DNA from: Ilex aquifolium
Lineage: Eukaryota > Streptophyta > Magnoliopsida > Aquifoliales > Aquifoliaceae
Length of the DNA stretch: 64,000 bases
Reading direction: 5' to 3'
Assembly: GCA_951799425.1 (NCBI GenBank)
Contig: OX637410.1
Location: forward strand, 4,340,001 to 4,404,000
Shown here in pieces: positions 32,590 to 44,271 of this stretch (its first letter is position 1; the number at the start of each line of letters is the position of its first letter). Below the pieces are notes generated by a model. That model was not told where the DNA came from. It saw only the letters and a list, made by a program, of their open reading frames with translations, and searched no databases. Position numbers and translations under genes: made by a program.

Positions 32590-33865
32590 GGAAGGGTGGT
32601 ATCACTCAACATATTTTTCTCAAGAGCCAGCAATAAGTGTTTTCCTTTCTTCAAAACTTTGAGGAAGGCCTTCAAGCGGACACTAGAGTGTGCATTAGCT
32701 TTCGAGAAGCTAAAGAAATATTTGGGGTCCCTATCACTCCTGTCTGGAGCGATAGCTGGAGAAAGGTTCTATCTTTATCTTGCTATTTCAGAAACAGATA
32801 CTAGCTCTGCCTTGGTGAGAGAAGAACACGGAGTTCAAAAGCCGATGAAATATACTAGACAAATTCTTAAAGGAGTTGAGACCAGGTCATCATAGATTCC
32901 CCCATCAGCCAAATTTTATAGAAGCTAAGTGGGCTGTCGAATTAGGGGAATTTGATGAATCTATCATCCCAGAACCTTCATTAAAGGGAAAGTATTGGAA
33001 AACTTCATTGTGGAGAGCATAACCTAAGAGCCAAAAAGGAGCTAATTTAGTCCTTCAACGGCCAAAGAATTGGGTCCTCTATAGCAACAAATCTTCAAAC
33101 ATAGATGGAGGATGTGTTGGGTTGATTTTGGCTTTCCCAGACTAGTTCAAGGTAGAATATGCCCTAAGATTTGGATTTTAGGTCTCAAATAATGAGGCCA
33201 AGTATGAAGCATTACTAGCCAAGTCGAGGTTAGCACTTTCTCATGGACCAAGGAATCTGTAAGCTAAGGTAAATTCTTGACTGGTGCTCAGGTAGATTAA
33301 GGGGGGGTTTGAAGCAAAAGGTGAAAGGATGGTAGCCTACCTATCCAAGATCAAGGAACACAATGCCCAGTTTGAGATCTTTGATATAGAACAAATCTAA
33401 CAGGTAGAGAACTTCCACACTAATTCCTTGGCACGTCTGGCCTTATCTTTTCACAATAAGCTTCCTTGCATAATCCCAATGTACCTCCTCCCAAGCTCCA
33501 ACATAGAGGAAAGAGATGGCAAACTAAAAGCGATTCAACACAAGGAAGGTTGGACTTATCCACTTATTCAATATTTAAAACATGGAACTCAGCCATCAAA
33601 TAAGGTGGAAGCTTAAAAACTCCGTCAAAAGGCTCGTAGGTATGTGATAATAGGTGGAACCCTATATAAGAGGGGTTTCTCTCTGCTGTACTTACACTAC
33701 TCGAAACGTGAAGATGCTTAGTATATGCTCAGTGAGACCATGAAGGAATCTATAACAACTATTCTAGAGGAAGAGCTCTAGCTTATAAAGCTCTTCGTCA
33801 AGGATATTACTGGCCCACTATGTAGAGGGATTCCATTGAATTCTTGCAAAGCTACGATAAATCGT
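32590..33865 (+). mobile_element. Tat-lineage Ty3/gypsy fragment with two RNase H regions
   Basis: The first RNase H has ALAFEKLKKYLGS and RFYLYLAISETDTSSALVRE (about 32690-32880). A second, archaeal-type RNase H region follows (NWVLYSNKSSNIDGG, VEYALRFGF, NNEAKYEALLA; about 33050-33440). Then comes the integrase zinc region start (GGTLYKRGFSLLYL, about 33650). The dual RNase H order is the hallmark of the Tat/Ogre/Retand group. Both ends are cut: B2 gag at left, copy C LTR at right. Several breaks; old. Confidence 0.75.
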
Positions 33866-33871
33866 AGAGGA

Positions 33872-34822
33872 TGATTAATTATTGGTTAAATTATGGAAAT
33901 GCCTATGATTAATTATGCTTTATTGATATATATATCTCCCTTAACTGATGGATGGTTATATTTATAATATACTCATGACTATGAACACTGAGTAGTACTT
34001 AATATTCTATACCATAATATCTACTATTATGTACTTCTTGCATGATACAATGATGCACGTAATTGGGTGTTACGTAAAAGTCGATTGATTGGTTATAGAC
34101 GGGTTAAGTCTCAGCATAGCCAATGCTTTCAGTTCAATACGTAGCCCAAAATTATGTCATCAGTGAATCATCAACCTGCCGGTGTAATATCTACAGTGTT
34201 CCATTTGAATGGTTTGGCCTTCTGGTGTACTAAGGATATTTAACTGTTGCATGGTACAAAGCTGTCAGATGAATAACCTAAGTGATCCTTCTGAATGGCT
34301 TGACCTTCTGGTTCACTAGGGTTGTTTAACTGATACATAAAATTGCCAATTGAGTACTTCCAGTATTCCTCCTGAATGGCTTGACCTTCTGGTTTACTTG
34401 AGTTAGTCAATTGATGCATACACCACCAGTTAATCTAAGCAGTTGTTGTGTTATGGTTTAATATACATCAAACCTACCCGTTGACTTTCCAGTGACCTGG
34501 AAGTTAATTGTTATAAGGTGGTATTTCCAGTACTTAACCAAAATAAAGCATATGAGATCCTTAAACTTAAGGGTACCTTTCATATTATTGTCTTTCACCG
34601 ATTTATTTATGCATTTTATTTACTTAGTCTAATTAAAATCTAAGCCCATATCACAAGCTATCTTATGTTATGTTGCTTTAACAACAACTTTACTATTCTT
34701 ATTTTAAATTTCAATTATCAAAACTCTTCGTGGGTTCAATCTTGGACTTAAACCGAGTAAATTATAATTCGGCCACTTATACTTGGGTGTATGATATAAA
34801 GCATGTCACGAAAGTCGAATCA
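33872..34822 (+). repeat. Partial 5' LTR of copy C
   Basis: The LTR ends at 34822 (AATCA) just before the primer site. It includes the U5 box AGACGGGTTAAGTCTC (34097-34112), shared with A and D, and three diverged tandem units (34195-34440). The left boundary near 33872 (TGATTAA) is tentative. The palindrome-bearing U3 is not seen here. Confidence 0.65.
34195..34440 (+). repeat. Three diverged tandem units of about 85 bp in copy C LTR
   Basis: The phrase CTGAATGGCTTGACCTTCTG recurs (with small changes) at 34205, 34291 and 34372, each followed by ACT...TTTAACTGNTGCATA-like sequence. Not seen in A or D. Confidence 0.7.
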
Positions 34823-34828
34823 AGTTTT

Positions 34829-34846
34829 TGGCACCGTTGCCGAGGA
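34829..34846 (+). promoter_or_regulatory. Primer-binding site (tRNA-Asp type), copy C
   Basis: TGGCACCGTTGCCGAGGA lies six bases after the LTR end. It is close to the common Athila primer site TGGCGCCGTTGCCGGGGA, complementary to the 3' end of tRNA-Asp. Confidence 0.85.
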
Positions 34847-34928
34847 GTTACGGTAATTTGAATTTGAATAGGGAAGTTGTTTACTTGTATTATATGTTTA
34901 TAGATTGTTTATTTTCTTTTAATAGTTT

Positions 34929-36830
34929 ATGTCTGTTCATTCATCAGTAGGTTCTGTAAATCAGTCATCTCCTTCATCTTCATCATCTTCATCCTCACAA
35001 GCATCATTTGATTTAAGTATGACTCAAAACGTTCCTAGAGAGCAAGATCTTAGGGAGCAAGAAGTAGTTCCGAATGTCCGACCTTTAAGAGAGTATTTGC
35101 ATTCTACGCGTACCAATGTTCCATCATGCTTTGCTTTTCCAACAGACGCTCCAAATCTTAATATTAAGCCACGGATAATACAGTTATTACCATAGTTCCA
35201 TGGTTTGGAAACTGAAAACCCCTATTTACATATGAAATAATTTGAGGAAGTCTGTGGAACTCTGCAAGATAACTCTGAAATGGCTCAATTAAAACTTTTT
35301 CCTTTTTCTTTGAAAGATAAAGCGAAACAATGGCTTAATTCTTTAAGAGCAAATTCTATCACAAGTTGGCAAGCTTTGCAAACTAAGTTTCTCAAAAAAA
35401 AATTTCCTGTGCATCGTACTAATACATTAAGACATCAAATAATGAATTTTTCTGTAAAAGAAAGGGAAACTTTTTATCAATGCTGGAAAAGATTTAAGGA
35501 TCTTCTCCAAGCTTGTCCACATCATGCATTTGAAAACTGGACTTTAGTTTGTTTCTTTTATGATGTTCTTCCATCTGTAATGTGACAGTTTGTTGAAATG
35601 ATGGCTCAAGGGGAATTTATGAGTAAAAATCCTGAAGAGGCATTTCAATTTTTTGATACTATTTCTGAGAGTTCCCAAATGTGGGACTCGACTTCTTCAT
35701 ATATTGTTGAACCTAAGCCATCTACATCCGAAAGAGGAAAATATGTGTTAAAAGAAGATGATGATTTAAGAGCTAAAATGACTAATTTATCTCGGAAACT
35801 AGAAGCCTTAGAAATGAAAAAAAATTAAGCAAGTGTCTGTTATTTCTTCTACTGACAAAATATGTGAAATTTGTGCGTTGTCAGGACATCATGTAGGAGA
35901 ATGTCCAACTATACCTGCATTTAAAGAAGTTTTGATTAAACAATCTAATGATATTCCAACTTATACTAAGCCTTATCAAAACTCATATTCTGATACTTAC
36001 AACCCAGGTGGAGAAATCATCCAAATTTTAGTTGGAAAAATACACAACCTACAAATCAAACACAAGGTCCACCACAGCCGCAGACTCAACAACAATATCA
36101 ACCTTATCAACCTCCACATAGAAGGACTCTAAAAGATACTATGAATCAATTTATTCAGAGTGAAATGAGTTGCAATACTCAAAAAACTCAAGCATTTAAT
36201 GATTTTAAAGCTCAAACTTCACAAAATATTGAAGACATTAAGAGTCATCTAGCCAAGTTGACCCAGTCCTTGAGTATGTCAGAGAAGGGAAAATTCTCAT
36301 CTCATCCTAAACCTCCACAAAGTCAAAGTCAAGCTAATATTGTGTCCTCTAAACCTTCTCCAAGTCAAGTACAAGCAATCACAACACTGAGAAGTGGTAA
36401 GGTGATTGACAAAACCATTAAACCCAAGATTATGAAAAAAATACGTAAGTCAATTCTTGTAAATGAACCACTTGAACCTGAACCTTCAGCTGAAAAGCAA
36501 CCAGAAATAAAAAATGAAGAAGATCATCCATGTCATATTCCTTTACCTTTTCCTCAAAGGGTTAAAAAATCCTCATCCATAAAAGATCATTCTGAAATTC
36601 TTGAGTTGTTTAAACAGGTAAAGATTAACATCCCTTTGTTGGATGCAATTAAACAAGTTCCAGCTTATGCTAAGTTTTTGAAAGATCTTTTCACGGTAAA
36701 AATAAAAACCAATGTACCAAAGAAAGCATTTCTAACTGAACAAGTTAGTGCTATAATTCAACATAACACTCTTCTTAAATATAAAGATCCAGGTATTCCT
36801 ACAGTCTCATACATCATTGGAAATTTCTAA
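34929..36830 (+). pseudogene. gag: Athila gag, copy C
   Basis: It opens with a Ser-rich stretch, then REYLHSTRTNVPSCFAFP and the gag core QLKLFPFSLKDKAKQWLNSL with HRTNTLRHQIMNF. The zinc knuckle is CEICALSGHHVGEC (about 35868-35910). It matches copy A gag along its length with an AT-richer base composition. Broken. Confidence 0.8.
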
Positions 36831-39800
36831 ATTGAACAAGCACTGCTAGATCTTGGAGCCATTGTAAATTTAATGTCATATTCGGTATATACACAATTAG
36901 GGTTAGGTGAGTTGAAACCTACCAATGTTACACTGCAATTAGCAGACCGATCTATAAAAACTCAACGAGGAATTATGGAGGATGTTCTTGTCCAAGTTGA
37001 TAAATTCTATTTTCCAGTAAATTTTATTATTCTAGATACACAACCAATTTTTCATGCATCCGCATACATACCTGTTATTTTGGGTCGACCATTCCTAGCT
37101 ACATCAAATGCATTGATAAATTGTAGGAATGGAATCATGAAACTTTCATTTGGAAACATGACTTTAGAACTAAATGTTTTTAACATGCAAAACAACCTAG
37201 AGAAGAAGAAGAAGTGCGTGAAGTAAATTGTGTTGAGTTGTTAACTCAAAGTTTATTTGAAAATGCTTGTATGAAAAAAGAGCTATATACATTAGAATTT
37301 ATACTTGATAATGAGTCTGAAGATATATCAGCATGGAATCCAAAATGTGAAAAATTGTTGCCTAAGTCTGTAGAATCCAACTTCAAAGTTTTTAAGCCAG
37401 AATTAAAACTTCTCCCAACTAACTTAAAATATATCTGTTTGGGGGAAGATGAAATCTATCCAGTGATAATATCCTCAAAATTATCTAGAATTCAAGAAAA
37501 AGAATTGACAAAAGTTTTGAAAGATCACCAAAGTGTTATTGGATGGACAATAGCATATATAAAAGGTATAAGTCCACTTGTATGTACTCATTGTATATAT
37601 TTAGAAGAAGATGCTAAACCATCTCGTCAAATGCAAAGAAGATTAAATCCACACTTGAAAGAGGTAGTCCATGCTGAAGTACTTAAACTATTAGATGCTA
37701 ATATTATTTATCTTATATCTGATAGTAAATAGGTTAGTCCCACACAGGTAGTCCCTAAGAAGTCTGGTGTTACTGTAATAAAAAATCAAGAGAATGAATT
37801 AGTTCCTATGTGTACAGTCACTGGTTGGCGTGTGTGTATTGACTATCGAAAGTTAAATTCTCTCACTAGAAAAGATCATTTTCCATTGCCTTTTCTAGAT
37901 CAAGTTTTAGACAGAATAGTTGGTCATGCATATTATTGTTTTTTAGATGGATATTCTAGTTATAATCAGATTGAAATTGTAATAGATGATCAAGAAAAAA
38001 ACAACATTTACATGTCCTTTTGGTACTTTTGCTTATAAAATGATGTCTTTTGGATTATGTAATGCTCCAGCTACCTTTCAACATTGCATGTTAAGTATAT
38101 TTAGTGATATGGTAGAATGGTATCTAGAAGTTTTTATGGACGACTTCTCAGTATATGGTGATTCATTTCATTTATGTCTAGAAAATATTGAAAAAGTTCT
38201 TATTCGATGTGAAGAAACAAACCTTGTTTTGAATTGGGAAAAATATCATTTCATGGTTACACAAGGTATTGTTTTAGGTCATGTAGTTTTTTAAAAAAGA
38301 ATTGAAGTTGATAAATCTAAAATTGATTTAATAGCCAATCTTCCTCCATTGAAAACTGTAAAAGATGTTCGATCTTTTCTAGGTTATGTAGGATTTTATA
38401 GAAGATTTATTAAAAATTTCAGTTCAATATCTAGGCTTATATGTAATCTTTTGTGTCAAGATATATTATTTGAATGGAATAATACATGTCAATTAGCATT
38501 TGATAAATTCAAAAACATGCTTATTTCTACACCTATTATGGAACCTCCTGACTGGTCTTTACCTTTTGAATTAATGTGTGGTACAAGTGATTATGCAGTA
38601 GGATCTGTATTAGGTCAAAGAAAAGATAAAAAACATTATGTAATTTACTATGCAAGCAAAACTTTAAATGATGCACAAATAAATTATTCTACTACAGAGA
38701 GAGAATTTTTTGCTGTTGTGTTTGTATTAGATAAATTTTGTTCATATCTGGTGGGATCGTCAATTGTTGTATTTACTGATCATGCAACTTTAAAATACTT
38801 ACTTACTAAGAAAGATGCTAAGCCACGTCTCCTATGTTGGATTTTGTTACTTCAAGAATTTGATTCTTATCATTAAGGATAAAAAAGGAGTTGAAAACAT
38901 AGTAACAGATCACTTGTCGAGGCTAAATTATGATATAAAAGAAGAACCAATTCCGATTAGAGAAACCTTTCCAAATGAACAACTTTTTGCAATAACAGAA
39001 GTACCGTGGTATGCAGATATAGCCAATTATTTAGCTACTGGTACTATTACTTCTAATTATACCTAGACTGATAGAAACAAGTTTTTGAGTGAGGTATGTA
39101 ATTTTTTCTGGTAAGATCATTATTTGTTTAAATACTGTAAAGATCAGATAATAAGACGTTGTATACCTAATCTTGAAATTGGTTAGGTAATTCAGTTTTG
39201 TTACTCTAAAGCTTGCGGAGGCCATTTTGCTTCAAAGAAAACCGCTGCTAAAATTTTGTAGTGTGGATTTTATTGGCCAACTCTTTTTAAAAATGTTCAT
39301 ATCTTTTGTTTAAATTGTGACAAATGTCAAAGAATGAAAAATATTTCAAAAAGAAATATGATGCATTTATACCCTATTTTAATTTTTGAAATTTTCGATT
39401 GTTGGAGCATCGATTTTATGAGACCATTTTCCCCATCTTTTGCATATCTGTACATTTTGGTTGCAGTTGATTATGTCTCTAAATGGGTAGAGGCAATTCC
39501 ATGTAGAAATAATGATCACAGAAAAGTGGTCAAGTTTTTAAAAGAAAATATTGTGTCCATATTTGGAATTCCTCGAACCATTATCAATGATGGTAGATCA
39601 CATTTTTGTAATAAATTTTTTGAAAATCTTATGAAAAAATACTCGATTTCTCATAAAATATTCACTCCGCATCATCCACAAACAAGTGGACAAGCTGAAT
39701 TAGCTAATAGGAAAATAAAATTCATTTTAGAAAAAACAGTGAATCCAGATCGTAAGGATTGATCTTTTAGATTAACTGATACGCTTTGGGCTTACCGTAC

Positions 39801-40255
39801 TGCATATAAAACTATTTTAAGAATGTCTCCTTATCTGTTAGTTTTTGGTAAACCATGTCACTTGCCTGTAGAATTAGAACATCGAGCATATTGGGCAATC
39901 AAAATGATGAATTTTGATATGCATAAACCTGGAGTATCTCGTAAACTTCAAATTAATGAATTGGAGGAATTAAGAAATGAAGAATATGAAAATGAAAAGA
40001 TTGCTAAGTCTAGGACAAAAAAATTTCATGATAAAAATATCATGCGGAAGTTTTTGGAACCTTCTTAGAAATTTCTGTTATATAATGCAAAACTTCGTTT
40101 ATTTCCTGGAAAGTTAAGATCTAGATGAACAGGTCCTTAAATTTTCAAGCAAGTTTTTGATTATGGGGCAATTGAAATTGAGAATCCATTAACTGGAAAT
40201 ATTTTCAAAGTAAATGGTCAAAGGCTTAAACCCTATTATGATGGATTAACTTAAG
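36831..40255 (+). pseudogene. pol: Athila pol, copy C
   Basis: Protease (LLDLGA type, [17 protein letters not shown] near 37080), reverse transcriptase with FMDDFSVYG (about 38132-38160), RNase H ([20 protein letters not shown] near 38773) and integrase with [15 protein letters not shown] and [16 protein letters not shown] (39460-39720) are all recognisable in order. Many breaks. Confidence 0.8.
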
Positions 40256-40425
40256 ATGTAACTTCTATACAGCTGTTAGAGCCAGTCTATGTGTTCTGAA
40301 AATTTTTTATTGTTGTTTGACTGTAAATAGTAGTACTAATTGTTTGTTATTTGTTTTACACATTAGATTATCAGTTATATTACCTGTCACACTTGATTAG
40401 CATTTCTATATTTTCACTGTTTTAT

Positions 40426-40460
40426 ACATTATGGACAATGTTTAATTTAAGTTGGGGGGA
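40426..40460 (+). promoter_or_regulatory. Internal polypurine tract with ACATT...AATGT hairpin, copy C
   Basis: A shorter inverted repeat (40426-40441) containing GGACAATG, then AAGTTGGGGGGA (40449-40460). Same place and order as in A and B2. Confidence 0.6.
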
Positions 40461-40482
40461 GGGAATTACTTAAATTTATGTC

Positions 40483-40602
40483 TTTGTCATTTAAAATTGT
40501 TCATCTTTATGACTGGCAGACGTTAAGGAACCGGATAGTGAGTTTGTCATTTAAAATTGTTCATCTTTATGACTGGCAGACGTTAAGGAACCGGATAGTG
40601 AG
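40483..40602 (+). repeat. Tandem duplication, two 60-bp units holding the conserved CTGGCAGACGTT block
   Basis: Two units with period 60 and almost no differences, each with the CTGG...CCGG hairpin core (40513-40534 and 40573-40594). Single-copy in A and D, so it is a recent event in this lineage. Confidence 0.85.
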
Positions 40603-40722
40603 TCAATTTTTTTGAGTCGTTTTTAAAATTTTTCGAAAAATAATTGTAAAATGGACGAAAAACTGTTTTGGTTAAGTTTAATTCTACTGCGCCATTTTTC
40701 AAAAGACATACATTCGTTGATC

Positions 40723-41055
40723 ATGGCAAAAGCTAGATTTGTTAGAAATTTAGAAATCTTTGAAATTCAAGCAAAACCCTTGTGCGAAAAAAGTTCATTT
40801 GCTAAACGCCAACGAGCAAATTGTCTCGGTAGTTGTGTGAGATGTGGTCGTTTAATGCATTTGAGAAAATATAATCAGTGTGATGAACCAATTTCAGGAG
40901 GAGCGTCAGATCGTCTTAAGTGGATTAGGTATGGGCAGAGTAAGGAATATCCTGAGACGCCATCCTATTCTACTCCTATGTTGTCAAGATACGTGAGAAG
41001 TGAAATTAACCGTGTCACTGGTGTTGTTGATTTGCAAGATTCTGATTCTAATTAG
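40723..41055 (+). CDS. Small basic zinc-finger-like ORF, copy C
   Basis: 110 residues from the ATG at 40723, which aligns with the A and D versions; an in-frame ATG at 40651 is also possible. It has the CX2CX4HX6C pattern (CVRCGRLMHLRKYNQC), then EPISGGASDRLKWI, SKEYPETP and SRYVRSEINRVTG. It is still open although gag and pol of this copy are heavily broken. Function not recognised; basic and zinc-binding in appearance. Confidence 0.6.
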   Translation: MAKARFVRNLEIFEIQAKPLCEKSSFAKRQRANCLGSCVRCGRLMHLRKYNQCDEPISGGASDRLKWIRYGQSKEYPETPSYSTPMLSRYVRSEINRVTGVVDLQDSDSN

Positions 41056-41318
41056 GTGTGATCAAATGATGAATAATTTTGGGAATGGTACATAAATGTA
41101 AATAGCTATAGATTAATTAGGAAAATGAGTAAATAATAAATAACAAATAAATAATTAATAAACCAATTTTTTTTAAAAGAAAAGAGTGAGTAGCAAGTAA
41201 TGTAGAATGTGTAAAGTTGTAATTAATCTTGTAACTACAGGATTTTAAACTAAAGAAGGCAGAACGTCAGCAGTCAGCAGCCTGCAGTGCAATGCAAAAT
41301 CCAGTGTACCAACACCGT

Positions 41319-41365
41319 CTGGACGGTGGTGATGGCGTCCAGACGGTAGTGCTTATATAAATACC
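41319..41365 (+). promoter_or_regulatory. Paired GTCTGGAC/GTCCAGAC palindromes with TATA-like box upstream of third ORF, copy C
   Basis: GTCTGGAC and GTCCAGAC lie 20 bp apart, joined by GGTGGTGATGGC, and TATATAAATA follows at about 41354-41363. The copy C 3' LTR has almost the same arrangement (47046-47073). Read as a promoter for the third ORF; inferred. Confidence 0.6.
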
Positions 41366-41575
41366 CACCAGCCTGCAAAACCGATCAGTTCCAATTCCCT
41401 CGCAGGCCAAATACGAATACAATCGCTATTCCTCAAAGATTTCTTCTCAAATCTGCTACATTTAACCGTTTTTCTACAAATTTTCTCTAATCATTCACTT
41501 ACCCATAATATTTTCAAGGTTTCTACTGATTAAAATCAGTTGAAAGCAAGTATTTAGAGAGAAATCAGTGAAAAG

Positions 41576-42709
41576 ATGGATCCGAAGCAAAGAACGAGAG
41601 GTTCTTCGAGCCAAGCACAAAGAGGCCAACCTCCACAACTTGAAGCACCTCCGCAACAACCCCAGCCAGGAAATGTCTACAATGCTATGGTATTTGAGAA
41701 TGTTGAACAACAAGCCTAGTACGATACTTATTTCATGTCTAAAACTATCATTCCTGAAAAGCCTGTAATCTATGAAGATTTTAAAAATATAAGAGTTAGA
41801 CAAATTCTTGCTGCACGTGGATGGCTAGATTATGTTAGGTTTGTTGCTCCTACTTATGACTGTTTGGTCCATGAATTTTATAATAATGCAGAAATAACTG
41901 GGGAAAGACAACTTTGTGTGTTTGTTCGGGGTAGAGGTTTTCAAGTTAAATCGGCTACTATAGCCGATATTTTTCATCTCATGCAAAGACCACCCAACTC
42001 GCAATATCCTTACACTCAATTACCTGATTTAACTAATGTAGGGATAGAATTGACGGGCAATCCAGATTATGTATGGGGAAGGCCACATAAATACATAAAG
42101 TGAGGGGACTTGATGGACAAAAACCGAATTTTGAATTTGATTACAGTGAATAGTTTGTTACCCTAAGCCCAAAAAAACCAAATTTATACTGAGCATGCCT
42201 ACTTCCTATATGTCTTTGGGATGGGACACACGATTGATCTTCCGAACCTTATTTTGGATCAAATGTTGATTACTATGCAAAGAAAGAAACTCTCACTCCT
42301 ATATGCTATGTTAGTTTCTCAGTTATGCAGGCACAACGGAGTCATTACAGATCCCTCATGAAAAACGGTGGAGCATTTTGCACCATTAGACAAGACTTCT
42401 TTGAAGAAAAGCCATAGAGTTCAACCTGAGGAACAACCCGAAGTACCACCAACACCACGAGAGGAGCCATTCCAAGTACCTGAATAGTTTTTCCCACCAG
42501 AGCAGCCTGCACCACAAGGAGATCAGCCGTACATACCAGTGGATGATAGGACTGATAGACAGATTTTACTAGGATTGGAGACCACTGTTACCCAGCTTGG
42601 AACCAGCATCACTCAAATCAATCAACGCATGGCTGATTATGAGCAAAACCAGGCAGAAATATTGAGGCTACTCAGAGAGGGTTTTGGTGGAGGCCCATCT
42701 ACATCTTGA
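41576..42709 (+). pseudogene. Athila third ORF (env-like; plant transposon protein type), copy C
   Basis: It starts MDPKQRTRGSSSQAQ, then a Pro/Gln stretch, and KPVIYEDFKNIRVRQILAAR. Next come VHEFYNNAEITGERQLCVFV and a tail with a coiled-coil-like end (TDRQILLGLETTVTQLGTS). The LEFYNNAEI and VRG features align with copies A and D. No signal peptide or membrane anchor is visible. Broken. Confidence 0.7.
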
Positions 42710-44271
42710 TCAGAGACACTGGAGATTATACAAATCCTTGCTATCTCTTACTCGTCTTTTATTTATGCACTTGAATTTACTTTATGTTTTGAACTTGTTT
42801 TTGGTTTTGAACTTGTTTGTGTTAGTAAGTTTTTTTTTGTTAATTAATGTCGAACTCATGTTTTTAAGTTAGGAGAATTATTTCATATAATTCACAGTTT
42901 AATTACGTTATTATTCCCATGCTTTGCACGGATATTCTTAATCTGTTCACGTGGGATTTTCATAATTTAGTTGTATATTATCTTAATATTTTTTTTTAAA
43001 ACTTATTCTATTCAGCACAAATAGATTTCTTTATTTTAGAAACCTTGTGAAATATTACACTCTTTGCATATATAGTGGAGATGTAAAACCAATTGTAGAA
43101 TTTGAGCCAATCTTTCTTGGAGAGATATTCTACATCTACTCAAATAAGAATCTTCGATTCAACGGTAAATTTTCTTTGAATAATCTCATTAGTTTTGTTT
43201 TGATTAGCATTAATTAGATTGTATTATTAGCATTATCCTTAAAATTCTTTTACTTAGGAATTATGCAGGTGTATGATTTGTGGAAAATGATCTTAGGCCA
43301 TTTTTGATCAATTTCGAGCCTTGACCATTTTTTTAACAAAATTATATCCTTAGTTAGCCATGATTGAGCCTAAAGAGTATAAATTCTTTTCATGAAACCC
43401 GAAAAATACCCGAGCCACATGAAAATATATATTAAACCTACATTTGCTATCTAATTTTCTTGCACCCTCTTCTAAATCAGTATGATACAGAAAAATAAAA
43501 GATGAAGAAAAGAGCAAAGAAAAGGAAAGCAGAGAAAAAAAATATGTGGAAAAAAATAAAAGGAGAAAGAAAGAAATAAAAGACCAAGAAAGTGAAAAAT
43601 CGAAAAAATAAAAAAGATGAACATACAAAGTCTTAGAAAGCTAGGAAGAGGTGTGCGACAATATGAAGAAATGATAGCTTTTGAATCCCATTGACGTCAT
43701 TTGTTAAACCCTAAACCGATGGCCACATTACAACCCTAAGGAAGTCCTTTTTGATTCCAGAAGTCATGCATGTGTATTAATCCTATTAATCCAAAAAGGA
43801 AAAATGTTGATAATATATTTAATATAGTATTAATATCCTTTCATAAGATTATGTCAAATTCCAGTTCCATTCAAATAACCGCTCTTTTCATATATTACAT
43901 GTGATATTATTTGCTTTGTTAACAATATTTCAATCACATGTAATTACTAAGTGAATAGTCACTATAACATATGTGAAAAGTGACTATGTGATTAATTTTA
44001 TAACATAGTGATTAGAAAAAGGAAGTATTCTAGCAATGTAGAAGGAATATTGATTTAATTTTATCTGTGAAAAGTATGAATTATGAACTCCTAACTATCG
44101 AAGTTTGTAGGTAGCTTCCCTGAAAACCTTCACGAGACAAAACCACGTCCACTAGGGATCACCTAGGGGTTTAACGGCTTGTTGCATATACTAAATGCAA
44201 TCGTGAAAATCTACGAAAGTGATTTTATTTTATTTTGTTTTGTTTTGTTTTGTTTTTATTTACTAGGGACT
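42710..44271 (+). other. 3' spacer of copy C, left part
   Basis: Non-coding. It has the GATCTTAGGCCATTTTTGAT block (43288), an A/G-rich stretch (43490-43620), the TTGACGTCATTTGTTAAACC block (43691) and the multi-hairpin module (44101-44200), all in the order found in A and D. The spacer resumes at 46745 after the solo LTR. Confidence 0.6.
44101..44200 (+). other. Conserved multi-hairpin module, copy C
   Basis: GTTTGTAGGTAGCTTCCCTG, then CTTCACGAGAC, CTAGG...CCTAG and TTGCAT...ATGCAA (44182-44200). Arms are conserved; loops differ from A and D. Confidence 0.5.

Larger units (their letters stand above)
20878..32590 (-). mobile_element. Athila family-3 copy B2, 5' LTR missing
   Basis: Minus strand order: gag (32580-31500), protease (about 30550), reverse transcriptase (29465-28566), RNase H (28535-28062), integrase (28010-26833), internal polypurine tract with hairpin (26596-26561), long spacer, palindrome array, third ORF (24329-23004), polypurine tract (22700-22686) and 3' LTR (22685-20878). 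It ends at a Tat fragment with no primer site or 5' LTR. It is broken in roughly half a dozen or more places and includes an almost identical internal tandem duplication of about a quarter kilobase. The third ORF lies downstream of the spacer, unlike A, C and D. Confidence 0.85.
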
